Shown here piece by piece: positions 1 to 13,291 of a DNA stretch of 64,000 nucleotides (position 1 is the stretch's first letter; every line of letters begins with the position of its first letter). The DNA comes from Lateolabrax maculatus (Eukaryota; Chordata; Actinopteri; Acropomatiformes; Lateolabracidae): positions 15,201,501-15,265,500 of the forward strand of contig CM062210.1 of assembly GCA_031216445.1 (NCBI GenBank), read 5' to 3'. The notes beneath the pieces were generated by a model. That model was not told where the DNA came from, made no database searches, and worked only from the letters and a program-made list of their open reading frames with translations. Position numbers and translations under genes: made by a program.

Positions 1-285
1 CTTTCACCCTGCCCATTCTGTTTCACCACAGCTTAGCTTGATCCTCCAATAAATATAATAATTTGGAGGAAAAGCACAGTCTTAAGTCGCTCACCGGTCC
101 TTGACCCCAATACTCAACGTATCTGCTCCAAATTCAAGGGCTATGTGCTGACCCGGGTTGGGGTCCGATAGCCGGCTACATTTTAGATCCTGTTCCAGTT
201 TGATGAAATACCTGGATTCGCCAAAGTCAGCCATTGAATTTGATATGTAAAATGTTTTGCCAGCACTGACTGTAGATTTCACTAG

Positions 286-558
286 TTTAAATTTAGTGTT
301 GGGCAGTAACACATTCTCAGTAAGGAGTTACAGCAATGTGATAACTTGCTTCAGTTACAAGTTGCGTCAGGGATTACAATTTGAAAATAATTCAAATTAA
401 TGTTTTAGATACAGTATATGGGATGATAATAAGTTAATCAACCAATTATTTTTGCTTTTAATTGAATTGTAAAGTCTTGAATTACTCTTCCAGTTACTAA
501 ATATAATGATTAATTGATTACACCTGTCAAGTAACTTTCCCAACTCTCTGTTTAAATT
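286..558. mobile_element. hAT-like non-autonomous element with 8-bp target duplication
   Basis: The element at 294-550 is flanked on both sides by TTTAAATT (286-293 and 551-558). It begins TAGTGTTGGGCAGTAAC and its other end, read on the opposite strand, is CAGAGAGTTGGGAAAGTTAC, so the ends are imperfect inverted repeats around TTGGG and AGT(A/T)AC. An 8-bp duplication and (C/T)AG-type ends are hallmarks of the hAT superfamily. It is 257 bp long and has no coding capacity, so it is a MITE. The duplication is AT-rich, which slightly lowers its weight. Confidence 0.7.
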
Positions 559-3117
559 ACAATCATCGCCACCAGGTGATCATATCCGGTGAAGCTAATT
601 AACATGAATTCTGTGAATAACTAGGCAAAGAAGTAAGGTAAGAGACACCACTGTTTAACAGCACTGTGTTTGCCATTTAGCAACAGTCACATCAACTTCA
701 GTAGTCAGAATCTCCCAGTTAAACATTTCATGTCATTTTTTTAAGCTTATCGGCGCATTAGTTCTGTTTCGGGACATGCTGTATTTGGAGTAAGTAGCTC
801 ATGAAATATAAGGTGTGCAAAAGTAAGTAGGCTATCTGATGCTGCTCATCTCATTCAGGTTGTAGCTACAGGATGTGAACAGTTATTATGCTGACACACA
901 CGGATTATATTATATGTTATCAGCTTCTGTTGGTTTAGAAGGAAGAAACACTACAGTATTGAGTTTTACTTTGAACTTTGGTTACAAATGTTGAAAGCTG
1001 ACCCTAAATGGATCCAATAAAGGATTCAAAAGGATTCAGATACGATAAAATGCAATCCACTTCACTTCAAAAATCTTTCCCCAACCTCATAATAAAAGAA
1101 TTACAGTTAATAATACTTTAGATGGCTTTTCTCTGACAGCTTTCTATTGCCTAAAATGTTAAAAAATACGACTATGCTACTTTTAAAGAAAAAAGAGCAG
1201 AAACTCTTTTTCAGTTCACAGCCACCCGTTTGGAGCCTCTAAGGAGTCCACTTTGAAGAGTTCGACTGTGTCTCTTCAGCAAAATCTACTGTAGTAATAT
1301 CCAGTCGACACAGAAATGTACTGGGATTGATTGGGAAAAAGAGGTCTGAGTTGAGTCAATGTCCATTAGCGGCTAAAAAGATCAGAATCAAGTCTTACAC
1401 AGCCCCATTCAATGCACTCTCTTTCCTTCTCTGTTACAAGTCTGCCTTGTTAGTGTGTATATGTGTGTGTCTGTAAGAGGAGTGGGTAGGTGATGTGGTG
1501 TGAAACGACTTCACATGGAGCCCTTTGTGGTTTAACCTTCAGCTTCTTTTAACCTCGCCAACATTTTAATCAGCATCCAGAAATGATAGCGCCGTCGGCA
1601 TAATGATGGAGACCGCCAGTGAGGCCCTGAGGGTCTCGTGCCCACCAAGTGCTGTTGTGCTGCCAATCAGCAGTGGCTCCTGAACGTGGATACCAGGGGG
1701 AGGCTCCCTCACCGCTGCACCAGCAACAACAGCTTCAGAGAAGGAGCCAAGTAAACGTGTATTTAACAGCATTTTAATAGCAAATTTCCTCCAGGGTTCC
1801 CCATGCATACACTGTTGTGTCTTCATTTCCTACTGGGCCCGCTTCACTTTGAAAAATCTCTTGGTTGTCTCCTCCTGACTTTCCATCACTCTTTGTATCA
1901 GTCTCCTCATATCTCTCTTCTTCATCCACCTATTAGTCTGTCACTTTTAACTCCGCGCCAGTATCTCCTAATAATAAATATTCATGGAGCTAAGGCATCT
2001 TTGTTTTTGTGTGGTTCTCTCAAAGTGATATTGCTCGAGGCATTATTGAGTGTACCAGCCACCGCCTGTGAGCTAAAGGTCCTGATATGTATTCATAAAA
2101 TTACCCATGAGGCTATGAGCTCAAATTGCTAGACTGGCAAAAAAAGAAAAGAAAAGAAAAAACCTAGAGTAGAAAAATTACTTGACTGAAGTTTTGATTC
2201 CATTTTGTCTGAGAGAAAGCAGCAAACATATTCTTATACCTGACAAGAGTTTAAAGTTCTTGAAATGTGGGGGGCAGAAGATATTGTTGGACGCAAATTT
2301 ATTATTTTTCTTTATCCTGGTGGAAATGCGAGTGGAGCAGCCCGTTGAGACTTAGCTTACCTGGAGCAGTGTGTCTATGACCTCTGCAGTAATGGGATTC
2401 TGATTGACACCATGGGTGCAGACGACATATTGTGCCTTCCCACTGATGATGCCACAACGGCAAACAAAAACAAAGCAACCCAACGCCCTGTTTCTCAGAC
2501 AAACTGCCCTTTTCCTTTCTGCCACTCCAGCCTTGATCTACATAATTCCATTCAGCCAACTTCATTCCCCATCATTGCTCCATTTTGCTCATCGCGGCTT
2601 CAAAGCCAAAAGTATCAGCCAGTAATTAATAGTAATTATCCATAATCCAAGCCTACAACATCCCATACGCACAAAGCTGCTGATCCCAACAAATTGAGCG
2701 GACTAAACTCAACATGGTCCTTAAGTGGGTTAACTAAGTGAAGCAATTAAATTTCAATCTAACGCCCAGGTGTTTACGTACGCAAGCCAATTGGGTCAAA
2801 CCCTCGGTTAATAAACACTTTCTTAGCTCGTGTCTGCATTCAGTGTCTGCTGTAAATGAGCGACAACACATCGGGGGTTGCAAGGGGCAGGCAGCGGGCT
2901 GGGGGAAGGGGCGGGGGGCGGGTGGTTCAGAGAACACTCCCGCTTAATTATGTGTGATGAAAATGCAATAGAAACACAGGAGTGGCTGGCTGGCAAAAAG
3001 GCCTTGAGGTGTGTGTGCAGGTGATTTGTTGTCAGTGGAATGGATAATTGCACAGCACACACACAGAAGGAAATTTACTGTACAATATATTTGTCCCACC
3101 TGATCTCCCCAAACGAA

Positions 3118-3118
<1 letters not shown>
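559..3118. other. Intronic sequence, no gene seen; contains a G-run cluster
   Basis: This is AT-rich intron without a recognised exon or transposon. Short runs of GT (near 1453-1472) and an A/AAAAG stretch near 2140-2160 occur. The only distinctive block is the G-run cluster at about 2872-2924, listed separately. Confidence 0.5.
2872..2924 (+). other. G-run cluster, potential G-quadruplex
   Basis: The plus strand carries seven or more runs of three to six G within about 50 bp, separated by one to seven bases, and includes a GGGGCGGGG core typical of Sp/KLF sites. It satisfies the usual G3+N1-7 rule several times over. The plus strand is the template strand for ntng1 transcription. It could also be a GC-box group. 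Function is unknown. Confidence 0.6.

Positions 3119-3152
<34 letters not shown>
3119..3152. repeat. (AC)17 microsatellite
   Basis: An uninterrupted AC dinucleotide run of about 34 bp. Reading frames crossing it give spurious Thr-His or Cys-Val repeats. Confidence 0.97.
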
Positions 3153-3154
<2 letters not shown>

Positions 3155-5103
3155 CTATAGCGATATACACCACTGGGCTCTTACCCATTGACATGAAGCT
3201 TGCAGCTGCCGTCTTAAAACAGATCAGGCTGCCTGCTAACGTGTTACCTGCTAATTGCCTGTTCTACCTCTTTCCCCCCGGCCTGCAGTGCATTGTGGGA
3301 AGTGGAAAGAGTGAGATCTCAGCACCAACTCTCCTGGGATGGACCTCAGCCCCCAACCTCCCCCTAATTAAATCCTTCTTCACCATCCCTCCTTCCCCTC
3401 TCACTAGAAAGTAGGCAGTTAGAGAAAAGTGGAGGCAGTGGGAAAAATCATGGCAGGTTCTCTGTATTACTCGTCTCTTAAATGCCATTTTTTGGTTCAA
3501 TTTGTTGGCAAGAGAAAATACTTTTACAGCCACTGCATGAAGAGACATTAAAGACCAAATCAGTATATAGACAGTTTAACCTAAGATGACAGATATTGCT
3601 GCAGAACGTCCACGGGAAAAGTAATAGGCAGAGTTGGTGCATTGGCTGTTTGGGGCAAATAAACAAAAGTGGACAAATTTGCATGAAGACCCGAGGCAGA
3701 GAATTGGCTTCGTATTCTGTCTGAACACACAGTTACCGTTCAATTTAAAGTCCTCAGTACATAATACGCAATTTTTACACAGGTCAATACGCTGGCAGAC
3801 GGACAGACTCTCTTGAGTATTCAGCAATCATTCGAGAGAATCTCCACCATTTGTAACTTCCACATTTTGGGTATGGTAAGGCTGCTTGTAACAGCAAGAA
3901 CTGATGACAAAACAACATACTTGAAATCAAAGAAAAAGCTAGAAAGATCACCAAGAGCAGCCAGGCTGCGCAGATGTATATGCATTTTTTTATTTTAGAT
4001 TTTCAAACAGGTGCAGGGTCAGTCCTATCACCTTCAGTACAGTTTTATTCATTCTTACAGTTGGCGAGCAGAGAGAGACACGCAGGAGAGAAATATGTTG
4101 CAGGTACTGATTTGAGGCCAGAAGGGCAGCACTGGCCCACAACAGTTTTTATTACATTTTTGTAAAGATGCAATGTACATGAACAAATTACTCCATGCAG
4201 GGAAGTTAAGCCCCTACAGAGCTACAGTAATAACTGCTTAGTTCCACTGCCTGGCTGTGCTCATATTTACAATAATACATATTGGAGAAGTGATATGCTT
4301 AAGTAGCCAATTAAGCATTGGAGTTGCATGCGCAACAGTGACCCAGCTGCTGAACTATGGCAGCAGGCTTAAAACTTTCAGCACTTTATATGATTTTAAT
4401 GATTGTTTTGGGGAGCTGATGAGTGGTTCTCGTGTCTGTTGTATGTTCCTCCCAAAATAATCCATTATAAATGAAAAAGAAAAAACAAGATCTTGCAAAA
4501 CTAAAATGGCATGAAAACAAATGTTAATATATCTATAACCAGCCAAGATAACAACACAATATAGTTTGTGATCCTTGTCATTGCACTGCAAGCTCAGTTC
4601 ATCTCCGGTTCCCTGCACTGAGGGAAATGTGCCGCCTGCCTGCATCAATCCGTCCGGGCCATCCATCTATCGAACCCTCAGCATTACTAATGTATGCAGT
4701 TGGACATGCTATCCAAGCAGGAGTCAATCAAGAGGTCTTTACTGCCTCTGACATGCCAAGGTAGTTCAATAGAATCGACATGCTGGGCCTCACTGATACT
4801 GCTCTCAGCTAAAGACTATTGGCTGTGGACCCGGCGACACAAAATGCACTGCGGAGGAGTGAGAGAGCTCCATCACTGGGAGGACGGTGCCACACAGATT
4901 CAGGCCAAGGCCAGGTGGAGAGGTGATATTAAGCGATCTTGTCATTTCATAAGCGACATCACTGATTGGAGCCCTTAAAGGAAGTAACTCCCCAAAGATC
5001 CTGCAGCATTGATTGGTTTGGGCTGGTAGCTAGTCCGCAGACGGCTAGAGGTTAGACTGCATTTGACCTCTGTGTGTGTGTCTGTGTGTGTATTTCTGTG
5101 TAA

Positions 5104-5137
<34 letters not shown>

Positions 5138-5144
5138 AAGAGAG

Positions 5145-5179
<35 letters not shown>

Positions 5180-6299
5180 ACACAAAGAAAGAAGAGTGTG
5201 TGTAATGTTTGCCTCATTCACATCTACACATTTTCTCAATAATAATCTGACATTTTTGAATAAATAGGCATCCGTCTTGTACTCAGTATTGCAACAATAC
5301 TTAACACATTTTTAATCACATGCTGCACAAAGAAGAGTGTGTGTTATGTTTAAAAAATGTTTGCAATAAGCAACAAATAGTAGATAGTAGATTAAAAAGG
5401 TAAATTAATTACTGGTGGCATTATTTGACTGACAAGCAATCTCAGGGAAGAGCAGTGACATAACACCACAACATTAAATAAACAGCAGGAAATATAGAAA
5501 ATAATAAAAGCCACTACTTCTTAACTGTCCTCTGTTATCAACAAGATACTTCTTGCTAATGTCACCAGCCATTAAACTTTGGCAACCTTCTTCCTTGTTA
5601 CATAATCCTGATGTCTGGAGCAGACATCTCCCATGGATACGCCCACCAGGGGCCAGAATCTGAAACCAGGGTAGGACCCCAAAGAGCAGGTGTAATTACA
5701 GAAAATGTTGGCAGTTTCCCAGCTTGCAGTGGGGTTAACTCTTAGCGCTCTTAACATCTCTTTTCCCTCTTAAACCCCGGGCTCGGGTCATTAATAGCTC
5801 GGGTGGTAGCGGTGTTGTGTTGAAAAGAAGCGCCACTGATAGACCAGAGGGGGCAATGTTTCCACTAAATGAAATGAGAGGCTGCATGGCCTCCTGGTGA
5901 TTAATGAGAATGACATGAGACGTAAAGAATTGCTCGAAGGAGGGCATGCAGGTGTATGTGTGTGAGAGAAGATAGAAGAAGATTTAGAGAGAGAGAATAA
6001 CTGGGTTTGTGTGTGTTTACATCTGGGCCATAGGTTTTGTATTTGTGTCCCTAAGTGCATTTCAGGTCAAGATTTGTGGCAGTTTTTTGGGCTCTAACAA
6101 GTCAGAAAGAATGTCTTAAATATTATATTATAATAAAAAAATAAATAAAAATAAAATGAAAAAAACATTTGTGCAGGCATCACAAAAATTAAATTTTTGG
6201 GTTAATGTAATATTTACTGGAGGACATTCCTATAGTGTGTAAAACGGCAAAATATTGGAGGAAAAAAATGTTTGTTTTTTTTTAAAAAAATGCTCACTG
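3153..6299. other. Intronic sequence, no gene seen
   Basis: Apart from the compound GT/GA microsatellite at 5071-5183, this is ordinary intron. Short open frames are present but have no recognisable domain or splice context. Near 6120-6170 and 6255-6290 there are A/T-rich simple tracts. Confidence 0.5.
5071..5183. repeat. Compound (GT)n(GA)n(GT)n microsatellite
   Basis: Imperfect GT runs from 5071, a clean GT run at about 5105-5124, a GA block with one GAAAG interruption at about 5123-5149, then GT to about 5178. The block is immediately followed by ACACAC, giving a small foldback at the junction. Confidence 0.95.
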
Positions 6300-7110
6300 A
6301 AACTCATTTATTCTTGCAAACTGACCACTGCAGCAGGGGAAATGTATTTATGATTCCACATCTGGCAAAAGCAGGTGCAACATTTGCGGGACAAACAGGG
6401 AAAAAAAGAGAAAGAGAAGGGACTTAGTGAGAGGGAGAGCGAGAGGAAGAAAAAGAACCAATTTTCCAGAAACTGGATGTTCTTATCAACATTTTAGTAT
6501 CAGATCCAGTTACAATGCACATTATTTAAGTGACAAAAAAAAGTATAAGATGCATGCTACAGTAAGTGTTCTTTACGGAAGCTGTCCATTCAGCACCACA
6601 AACCACTACAATGCATCTAAAATAGTGAAAAAAAAACTTTTTTATTATTTCAGTTTTTTTTAATTGGAGGATAAACCCCTTGAGATGCACCATCTTATTT
6701 TCAAGGGGTTTCTCAGACAAGAGTAATGAGTATTTATAACATACAACACTTTTTAGCTGGTAAAATGACAGATAAGCAGCACTGTAAAAAATTGCATGTT
6801 TGCAGTAATGTAATTATTTTATTTAAGTACAACTGTAAAATATGAGAAATGGGAATTTAATCAAATGGTGATTAAAATTGATTTATCATTGCAAATTGAC
6901 TGCTGCAGAAGGGGAAAGGTATTGGTAATTTAAAATCTGGGGAAAAATATAAAATATGTGGCATATAGTTTTATTGGTCAGAGTGAAAGACTATTGCCAT
7001 TCTTATCATCAGTGCTTCAGTACCAGCTATATTGCAATAAAACACATTTAAGTGACAGAAATAAGGAATATTGTCTGTTCAGCACCACAAAACAAGCCAA
7101 AAAAACAGCA
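6300..7110 (+). repeat. Diverged direct duplication (about 6300-6615 and 6876-7100)
   Basis: Two segments in the same order and orientation share several blocks. Examples are a TTGCAAACTGACCACTGCAG-like block (6314 and 6889), an AAGTGACA block followed by an A-rich stretch (6527 and 7050), and a CCATTCAGCACCACAAA-like block (6587 and 7075). The copies differ by many substitutions and indels. This could be an old local duplication or two copies of one unrecognised dispersed repeat. Confidence 0.6.
6673..6711. other. Perfect 11-bp hairpin
   Basis: AAACCCCTTGA (6673-6683) and TCAAGGGGTTT (6701-6711) are exact reverse complements separated by 17 bases. It sits just after the first unit of the local duplication. 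It may belong to a dispersed repeat. No following T-run argues for a terminator, and none would be expected in a vertebrate intron. Confidence 0.75.
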
Positions 7111-7767
7111 AAGCAGTAACAGCAGTCTAATCTGCATTTTATAGCAGGAATTCCGTCAAAATAGAGACACAAAATGTAGCCTACATTTTTTTTTAATGTA
7201 GGATTTACAGAAATCTCTCACAAAATGTTTTTGTAATTCAAGGAAGCCTTTTTAATAAAATCACCAACCTTTTTCCTCAGTGCTGACAGCAATATTTAAG
7301 TAGTTCACAAAAAAATGCTAGTAGAGGGCTCAGTGATAACACACAGAAAAAAGAAGGGAAGATGCTGATTGCAGAAAAATGCTAAATATGTGCAGGCATT
7401 TAATGGCATAAGGAATACAGGAAAAAGTCTAAAAGGTCCTTCCTGCAGCCTTCCCTAAGCATGTGTGATTGAAATTCCAAAACTGTTTTTAGAACCAATA
7501 TTTCAATTTCAGCAGCAGAAAACATTCTTTTGCTCAGGTTCTTTCCAAATATGCACAATACACATCTTAAAGTTACAAGCCTTCATACTGTTATTTTATC
7601 AAACCCAACTTGTTATACTATTTATGGCTGGCATTTGTTTTGCTATGGCCATTAAATATATGCACTGTACACTCAGTAGTTACCTCTGTTAATAGTGGCC
7701 TGAATTGTCAGTGGCGGGGGCCGCCATTCCCATGATTGATTCAAATGGCGTGCACATGCAACAGGGA

Positions 7768-7844
7768 TTCACAAAAAATTACACACGCACGTACTGCACG
7801 AAAATCGGAAGACAAAAGTGACCTTGTACGTAATTTTCTGTGAA
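7768..7844. repeat. Short inverted repeat (15-bp arms, 47-bp spacer)
   Basis: TTCACAAAAAATTAC (7768-7782) matches the reverse complement of 7830-7844 with one mismatch. The spacer contains CpG-containing CACGCACGTAC. The surrounding GGCGGGGGCCGCC-like block at 7714-7727 is GC-rich for this intron. It is possibly the core of a small transposon, but the ends are not resolved. Confidence 0.45.
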
Positions 7845-9026
7845 TTATGGCTACACAACCAGCAGTGAGAATTTGTGGACGTCTTAGTAAGTCTTTGCCC
7901 AGACCTTCTAATCACCATCACCTAGCGTCATAATCACCACCATCCTCATCATCACCCCATATCACCATTGAATCATTGTGCTCTAGTAAGTAACATTACC
8001 TTGCTACAGGAGCAAAGGTCTGGAAAATTCAATACAGCACTTTGTCTTTGTTTGATTGTTATTCTTTTCTTTTGTCAGTTGCAGCTCTATTGTACGCTCC
8101 TGTTCTGCTTGAAGGCTAAAGCACCGTTGGATGGTCATACATAATGAGCGCCTGCATTCATTGTCCTCTGCAAAAGATAACTTGCTCAGAATCGCTTTTC
8201 ATGACTCAATGATCCCATTATCAAGCAGTTTTTATTCATCACTCCCTGTCGTCTTCAGATCAGAATCAAATATCTCGCTTGGGGAAGTTACCACATCAGC
8301 TCTGTCACTGTGTGTGTGTGTATTTGTGTGCACACAAGGTGAATTAGACAAACAGAAACAGTATGATGACGCTGCCAACACTTCTCCCTCTGTTAGAAAT
8401 GCTGTATCTGCTTCAGCTTATGAGTGGGAAATACTGCCATATGGTGTTTTCTTCACTGACAAGGCTCTCTTCTCATGTTACCCATGCCGATATGGCTAAC
8501 TCAGTGGGATGTCTGACTGATGAGATCATGGCCAACTTTTTTTGGTATTTCTGATATTTATGTAGTACTTAACAACTCATCACTTTCTTTCACTTGGTTA
8601 AGATGAACCCCTTTAGTTACTGTTGAAGTTTTGAGTTCATTAGCACATGTCACAATGTTACATATGCTCTTTTCACTAAGCCATTCACTTCATTAAATAA
8701 TTATAACATTGAACTTGAGACAAAAGTATTACATACTGTTGTGGGATCATAACTAAGAACTTTATCTTTTTGTTTGACTGTACATAGTATTTTTAAGCCA
8801 CTGTATTGTTTAATGGCACAAAACAGGCAACACTATTGCCTTACAAGAATGTCAATATTTTTCTTTCTTTCTTTAGTTTTTGAGCATTATATGCCAAAAT
8901 TTAATATCATAAACTGAAAATTGTTATTGTAAAATTATATGGTTGGGGCTAGGCAAAAACTGTGGTTATGGCAAGTGGTTAGGTACACACATAAACACAC
9001 TTAAACTTGCAATATTGGATTTATTT
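7845..9026. other. Intronic sequence, no gene seen
   Basis: Nothing recognised. A short GT tract is present at about 8308-8330. The 122-codon open frame at 8131-8499 has no domain resemblance. Confidence 0.45.
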
Positions 9027-9620
9027 GGCCACTTGGTGGTGGTGCAAAAAACAAGATATACACTATGACATTTAATCACCTTTTGAATTGATATTGTGAA
9101 CTTGTTAGCACACAGTTGCGTATTATCACATCCAGCACATATGGAGCAACATTATCATTCATTTAAATTCATGTTTCTGGCCACCTGGAGAATGTAAGTC
9201 CAATATTCACTCTCTTGTAGCTCTGTTTTTGGTCTCCTCCAATTGCTGAGTGAAATATCTGGCTCTTTAGCTGCTAAATGCTCAAGTATGTTCACCAGCT
9301 AGTCCATGGCTTTGTCTGTTTGTTGTTTGGTGCTGAGCAAATACCATTTTTTAATGAAAATAACTGCCTGCTCTGGCCGAAGACAATACTATGAGAACAA
9401 CTACACTGAACTAAAAACTATAACTTTTCAGGCAAAAGAGTTGAAATATGCTAAAATGCTCCATAGAGCTGAGGATGAACTGCAAGATCAGATAATTCTC
9501 TGTAGGTTTGTCACTACAACTGACCTCTGTTAAGGCTGTGATCCACTATTATTATAAAAACATTTGAGGTGTCTGAGCTGAAAGATGTCTCTGCCATGTG
9601 TGTCTAATAACAGCTTTTAG
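9027..9620 (+). repeat. Dispersed teleost repeat, family B, copy 1
   Basis: Runs from GGCCACTTGG through GTCCAATATTCACTCTC, AGCTCT, AAATATC.GGCTCTTTAGC, CTAAATGCTC, TGAAC, GCTAAAATG, CATAGAGCTGA and ATAATTCT to ACAGCTTTTA. The same order of blocks recurs at 59382-59914. I recognise the family as a common interspersed element of spiny-rayed fish. It contains no intact protein. Confidence 0.8.
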
Positions 9621-12600
9621 GTTAGGGATAGATAATTGTTACAGTTAATAAAAAAGGGAATGTTAATTGCAAGTCTGTCACGATAGACACAAATTTTGAA
9701 ACTCAGATGTGCTACACAGCCACCTATCACCCTTACCCTCCCCATTACTACTTTAAATGGACACTAATTCCTGCGTTTGCACTGACTGTTTTGTTGGTAA
9801 TAAAAAGTTAGGTGTGGAACCATCCAATATGAGTGTAATTCCTAGCGATACTGGGCTGAGGGGTAGATTTCAGTTCAAATGGAGCAAGGACCAACGTTCC
9901 TCTCCCAACGTGAAGCAACACTGATCAGTGAAGGTGGTATTAATTTAGTGAATTATTGGCACTGTAGAGGCTCCCAATCCTGTCTGTATTTATTGCAGAT
10001 AAAATCATATCTTATATTGGTTTAAAAATGCTACTGTATACACAGTACCTTTTCAAATCAAAACATGCCACTGATATAACCATATTTACAAGCCTACAAT
10101 ACACAATAAGTGACAGTAAAATACTGTATAGATCCATGTTTAGTGGAGTCACTGTGTGAGGAGTGTTTCATGTTTTTTCAGATGGCATTCACTATGCAAG
10201 TGTTGCCAACATCTCCCCCAATCTCTACCAGTTACTGAATCATCAGCGTGGTGGTGGGGGCTGCAAGTGAAGGAGAGGTCAATGAGGGGATTAGTCATAA
10301 AACCCTGACAGGAGGGCCCATTATGAGGGCGGCTGCAGCCGACAAAGACGGGGGGAAGACACGTCAAAAAAGGCTTCTCCATTAATAAAATGGGTCACCA
10401 CATGAATGTTGAATGTGCTCTGTCGACAGTGAGGAAGAGAAAAATGCCTCCCGATATGGCTGGTTTCTGCGCCCAAGACCCCTTTCTGGCACAATAGAGT
10501 CAACTTGGCCACCCTAACTTGGAGATAAAAAAGCTTTATGAGTAATCAGATCGGAAAATGGCTCATTGTACCCACTGAGATTGTCCTGATTTTAATGTAA
10601 CTCTGTGGTACTGTAAACAATTAGTAATTAATCATTTGTTTTGTATGGGAGTATTAATGTATGGATAGTGACGGGAATCAAAGATGCTGCCTGCATTATT
10701 TGTATGTGTGTGTGGATGTGTGTGTATGTGGGGATTTTAGATTGAATTCCTGCTGAACTAGATTTGGATTTATGGAATAAAATATGGGATAGATATTGCC
10801 TGGAGGATATGCACACACACGAGAGCCCATGGCCACACACATATACACACAATCCTAGCCTTAGATGTGGAAATACTGTATATGATACCACCACATCCCA
10901 TATATACCAGTGAAGCATGAGTTGTCTCGTCATGCGGGGCATATCAGCAGTGCAGTCTTCCAGTCCAAGACATACATCCAATTTGTTGTCTGTGCTGACT
11001 ACTAATAATGGCAAACCCATTGGGAGAGAAATCAATGCACAAAATATAAGATCTGCATTATCAGCACTGCAGCCGTCAATAAGAAAACAAGTGCATCAAA
11101 TTCAAGTGTAAACATCAGCTTCTGAAGTGAGAAATGAATGTTGTTTCATCCCTGAGAACGGGAAAGGGATTTGTTGAGGCGACGCACCTCCTGTCCTCTG
11201 CTCCGCTGATAAAATCTTCATGTCACTTGTAGCTTTGCTCCTCATATCTCTGGACTCGGTCGAATCCTCTGGCCTGTGATAAATAGTAAGGGATTGGCTT
11301 GTACACCTTCTGTGGGTTCAATGTCAGTGACATGGTGGCTTATCATCTGATTTTATTTGTACATAAGGCTTTCAGTGTACTGGATTTTATCTCACAACTG
11401 AGCTGTTCTGTACCATTTACACTGTTGCCAGGAGTTGTTATTTATTTGTGTTGTAACTGGGAAATACTGACATCAATTGCTTTTAGTAGGAGAAGGCACC
11501 ATCGGTAAATATAAAGAAAATATATATACATTTTTATTTTTTTACCCTGTGGACCATGTATGTGTTTCTGACTTAAAGTAGCTCTATAGAGCAATGTTTT
11601 GTTTACCATTTAGTTTGATACAATAAACATTTCTGCTGCTGGTTTCATGTTATTCGGTTGAGCAAATGTTGGTGCATAACGTGCCAAGAAACGTGGCAAT
11701 GAAGAGAAACACTGCAAACTAGCAAACATGCATGTAAACAATGCACGATTTAAAAGAATCCTCTTTAATAATTAAAGTTTAATAACTAAAATTAAATGTG
11801 AGCAACCTCAAGACTACACACAATGTATTTAGGTGAGACACTGAATGTAAACACAAGTTTTGTTTGTTTACAAGAAAAGGGTACAGGGTACAGTATCTTT
11901 AAAGGGAATAAGCAAAAATTTAATCTACAGCAAATGTGCACACTTCCATATCATAAGTGAAACTTCTTTCGTGGTGGATAATGTCACAGTGTTTTTTTTT
12001 TTTATACTTAGCTGTATTTGTGGAAAATTTAAAAAAATTGGCATGGTTTAAATAGCTGATCATTTTGAGCTTCGGGGAGTACTTAGTGTACTACTTTATA
12101 AAAGTTTGAATTGTATTATATTTTTTGAAGCAAAGTGTATCTCACAACCACCTCAGCAAACTGCTTCGAAGTCACCAGCAATTTTAAACCACTATCTATC
12201 TCAAAAGCAAAGATTTACTTACAGATTTGCTTAAAGATTTTGCTTTACTTTCACCTGGACCTGGAGAGAGGTTTCTATAGGCAGCCTCCTTTATAAACAC
12301 TACTTCAGCTGCAACAACTTCACTCCGACAGGAACAACTGAAAGCAAACACTGTTTGTGTTATGAATATTAAACAAAAGATATATCATGGGCCTTGTGAA
12401 AGGACAGTACAATAGGTTTAAGCTGGATTGTCTTTGGAAAGGAGCAATTCAGCAAACAGAGACTAAGCAGTCAAATCCATCCTTCTTTCATCCTGTCATT
12501 TGTATGTGAGTGATAGGCAGCGTGGGTAAAGACAGGGGAGGTTTTCAAAGGCAGCAGGAATAATCTGTGCTTGGACAAAGGTAGTTCATACATGGAAACA

Positions 12601-13291
12601 GTCTTGGACTTAAAAGTCCACCTTAGCACTCACATTCACCTTCTTAAGACACACACTCAGACAAATGCCCCTTAGCACTGAGAAACAAGTTTGTTTGTTG
12701 TAACAAAACACATCCACAATTCAAACATGTAAATTCAAATCTTTCTCATAACTACAGCAACACTCACAACTTATTTTGCCTCACAAATAACTTCTCAGTT
12801 GCTGAACAGGGAGCCTTCCATACACGTTTCACTTTTCCATCCACACTGTACTGAGTCTGAATGTTATGGACATGATAGTTTTCAACTGAGAGATATATAT
12901 GAATACCAGTTTCAAAATACCCAGATGCTGCATAACACGAAATCACACTAACATGGCACCCAGTGTATGAGCAACAATTTGTCAGCTATGGAGCTTTTGT
13001 TTTTTCAAATACATCTGTATCTTTTACAGTCAGAAACCCACGTGAGATTTAGACAAACTAAATTCTCTTAATTTATATGATTGCAGTAGATGAGCAATAA
13101 AATCAAGCACTTTGATCAAGTTTTGCTGAAAATAATTTTAAAACAATAGAATGTTATTTCTGTGAGACATGGTGCTATCTCGGAGAAGAAAATGAAATGC
13201 CTATTTTGTCTTAAGATTAACTTCATTATTTGTGCTGTTTACACCACAGACAATGAAGTATTTCTAACTATCTAACAAAAGAAATTGAGAG
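9621..13291. other. Intronic sequence, no gene seen
   Basis: AT-rich intron. GT-type simple repeat is present at about 10701-10731. The 135-codon frame at 10628-11035 (minus) is largely a translation of such low-complexity sequence. No exon or transposon recognised. Confidence 0.5.

Noticed and set aside
4975..5239. Thr-His-repeat frames
   Set aside because: Translation of the GT/GA compound microsatellite.
10628..11035. 135-codon minus-strand frame
   Set aside because: Begins at TTG and is largely a translation of GT/CA-rich simple sequence.
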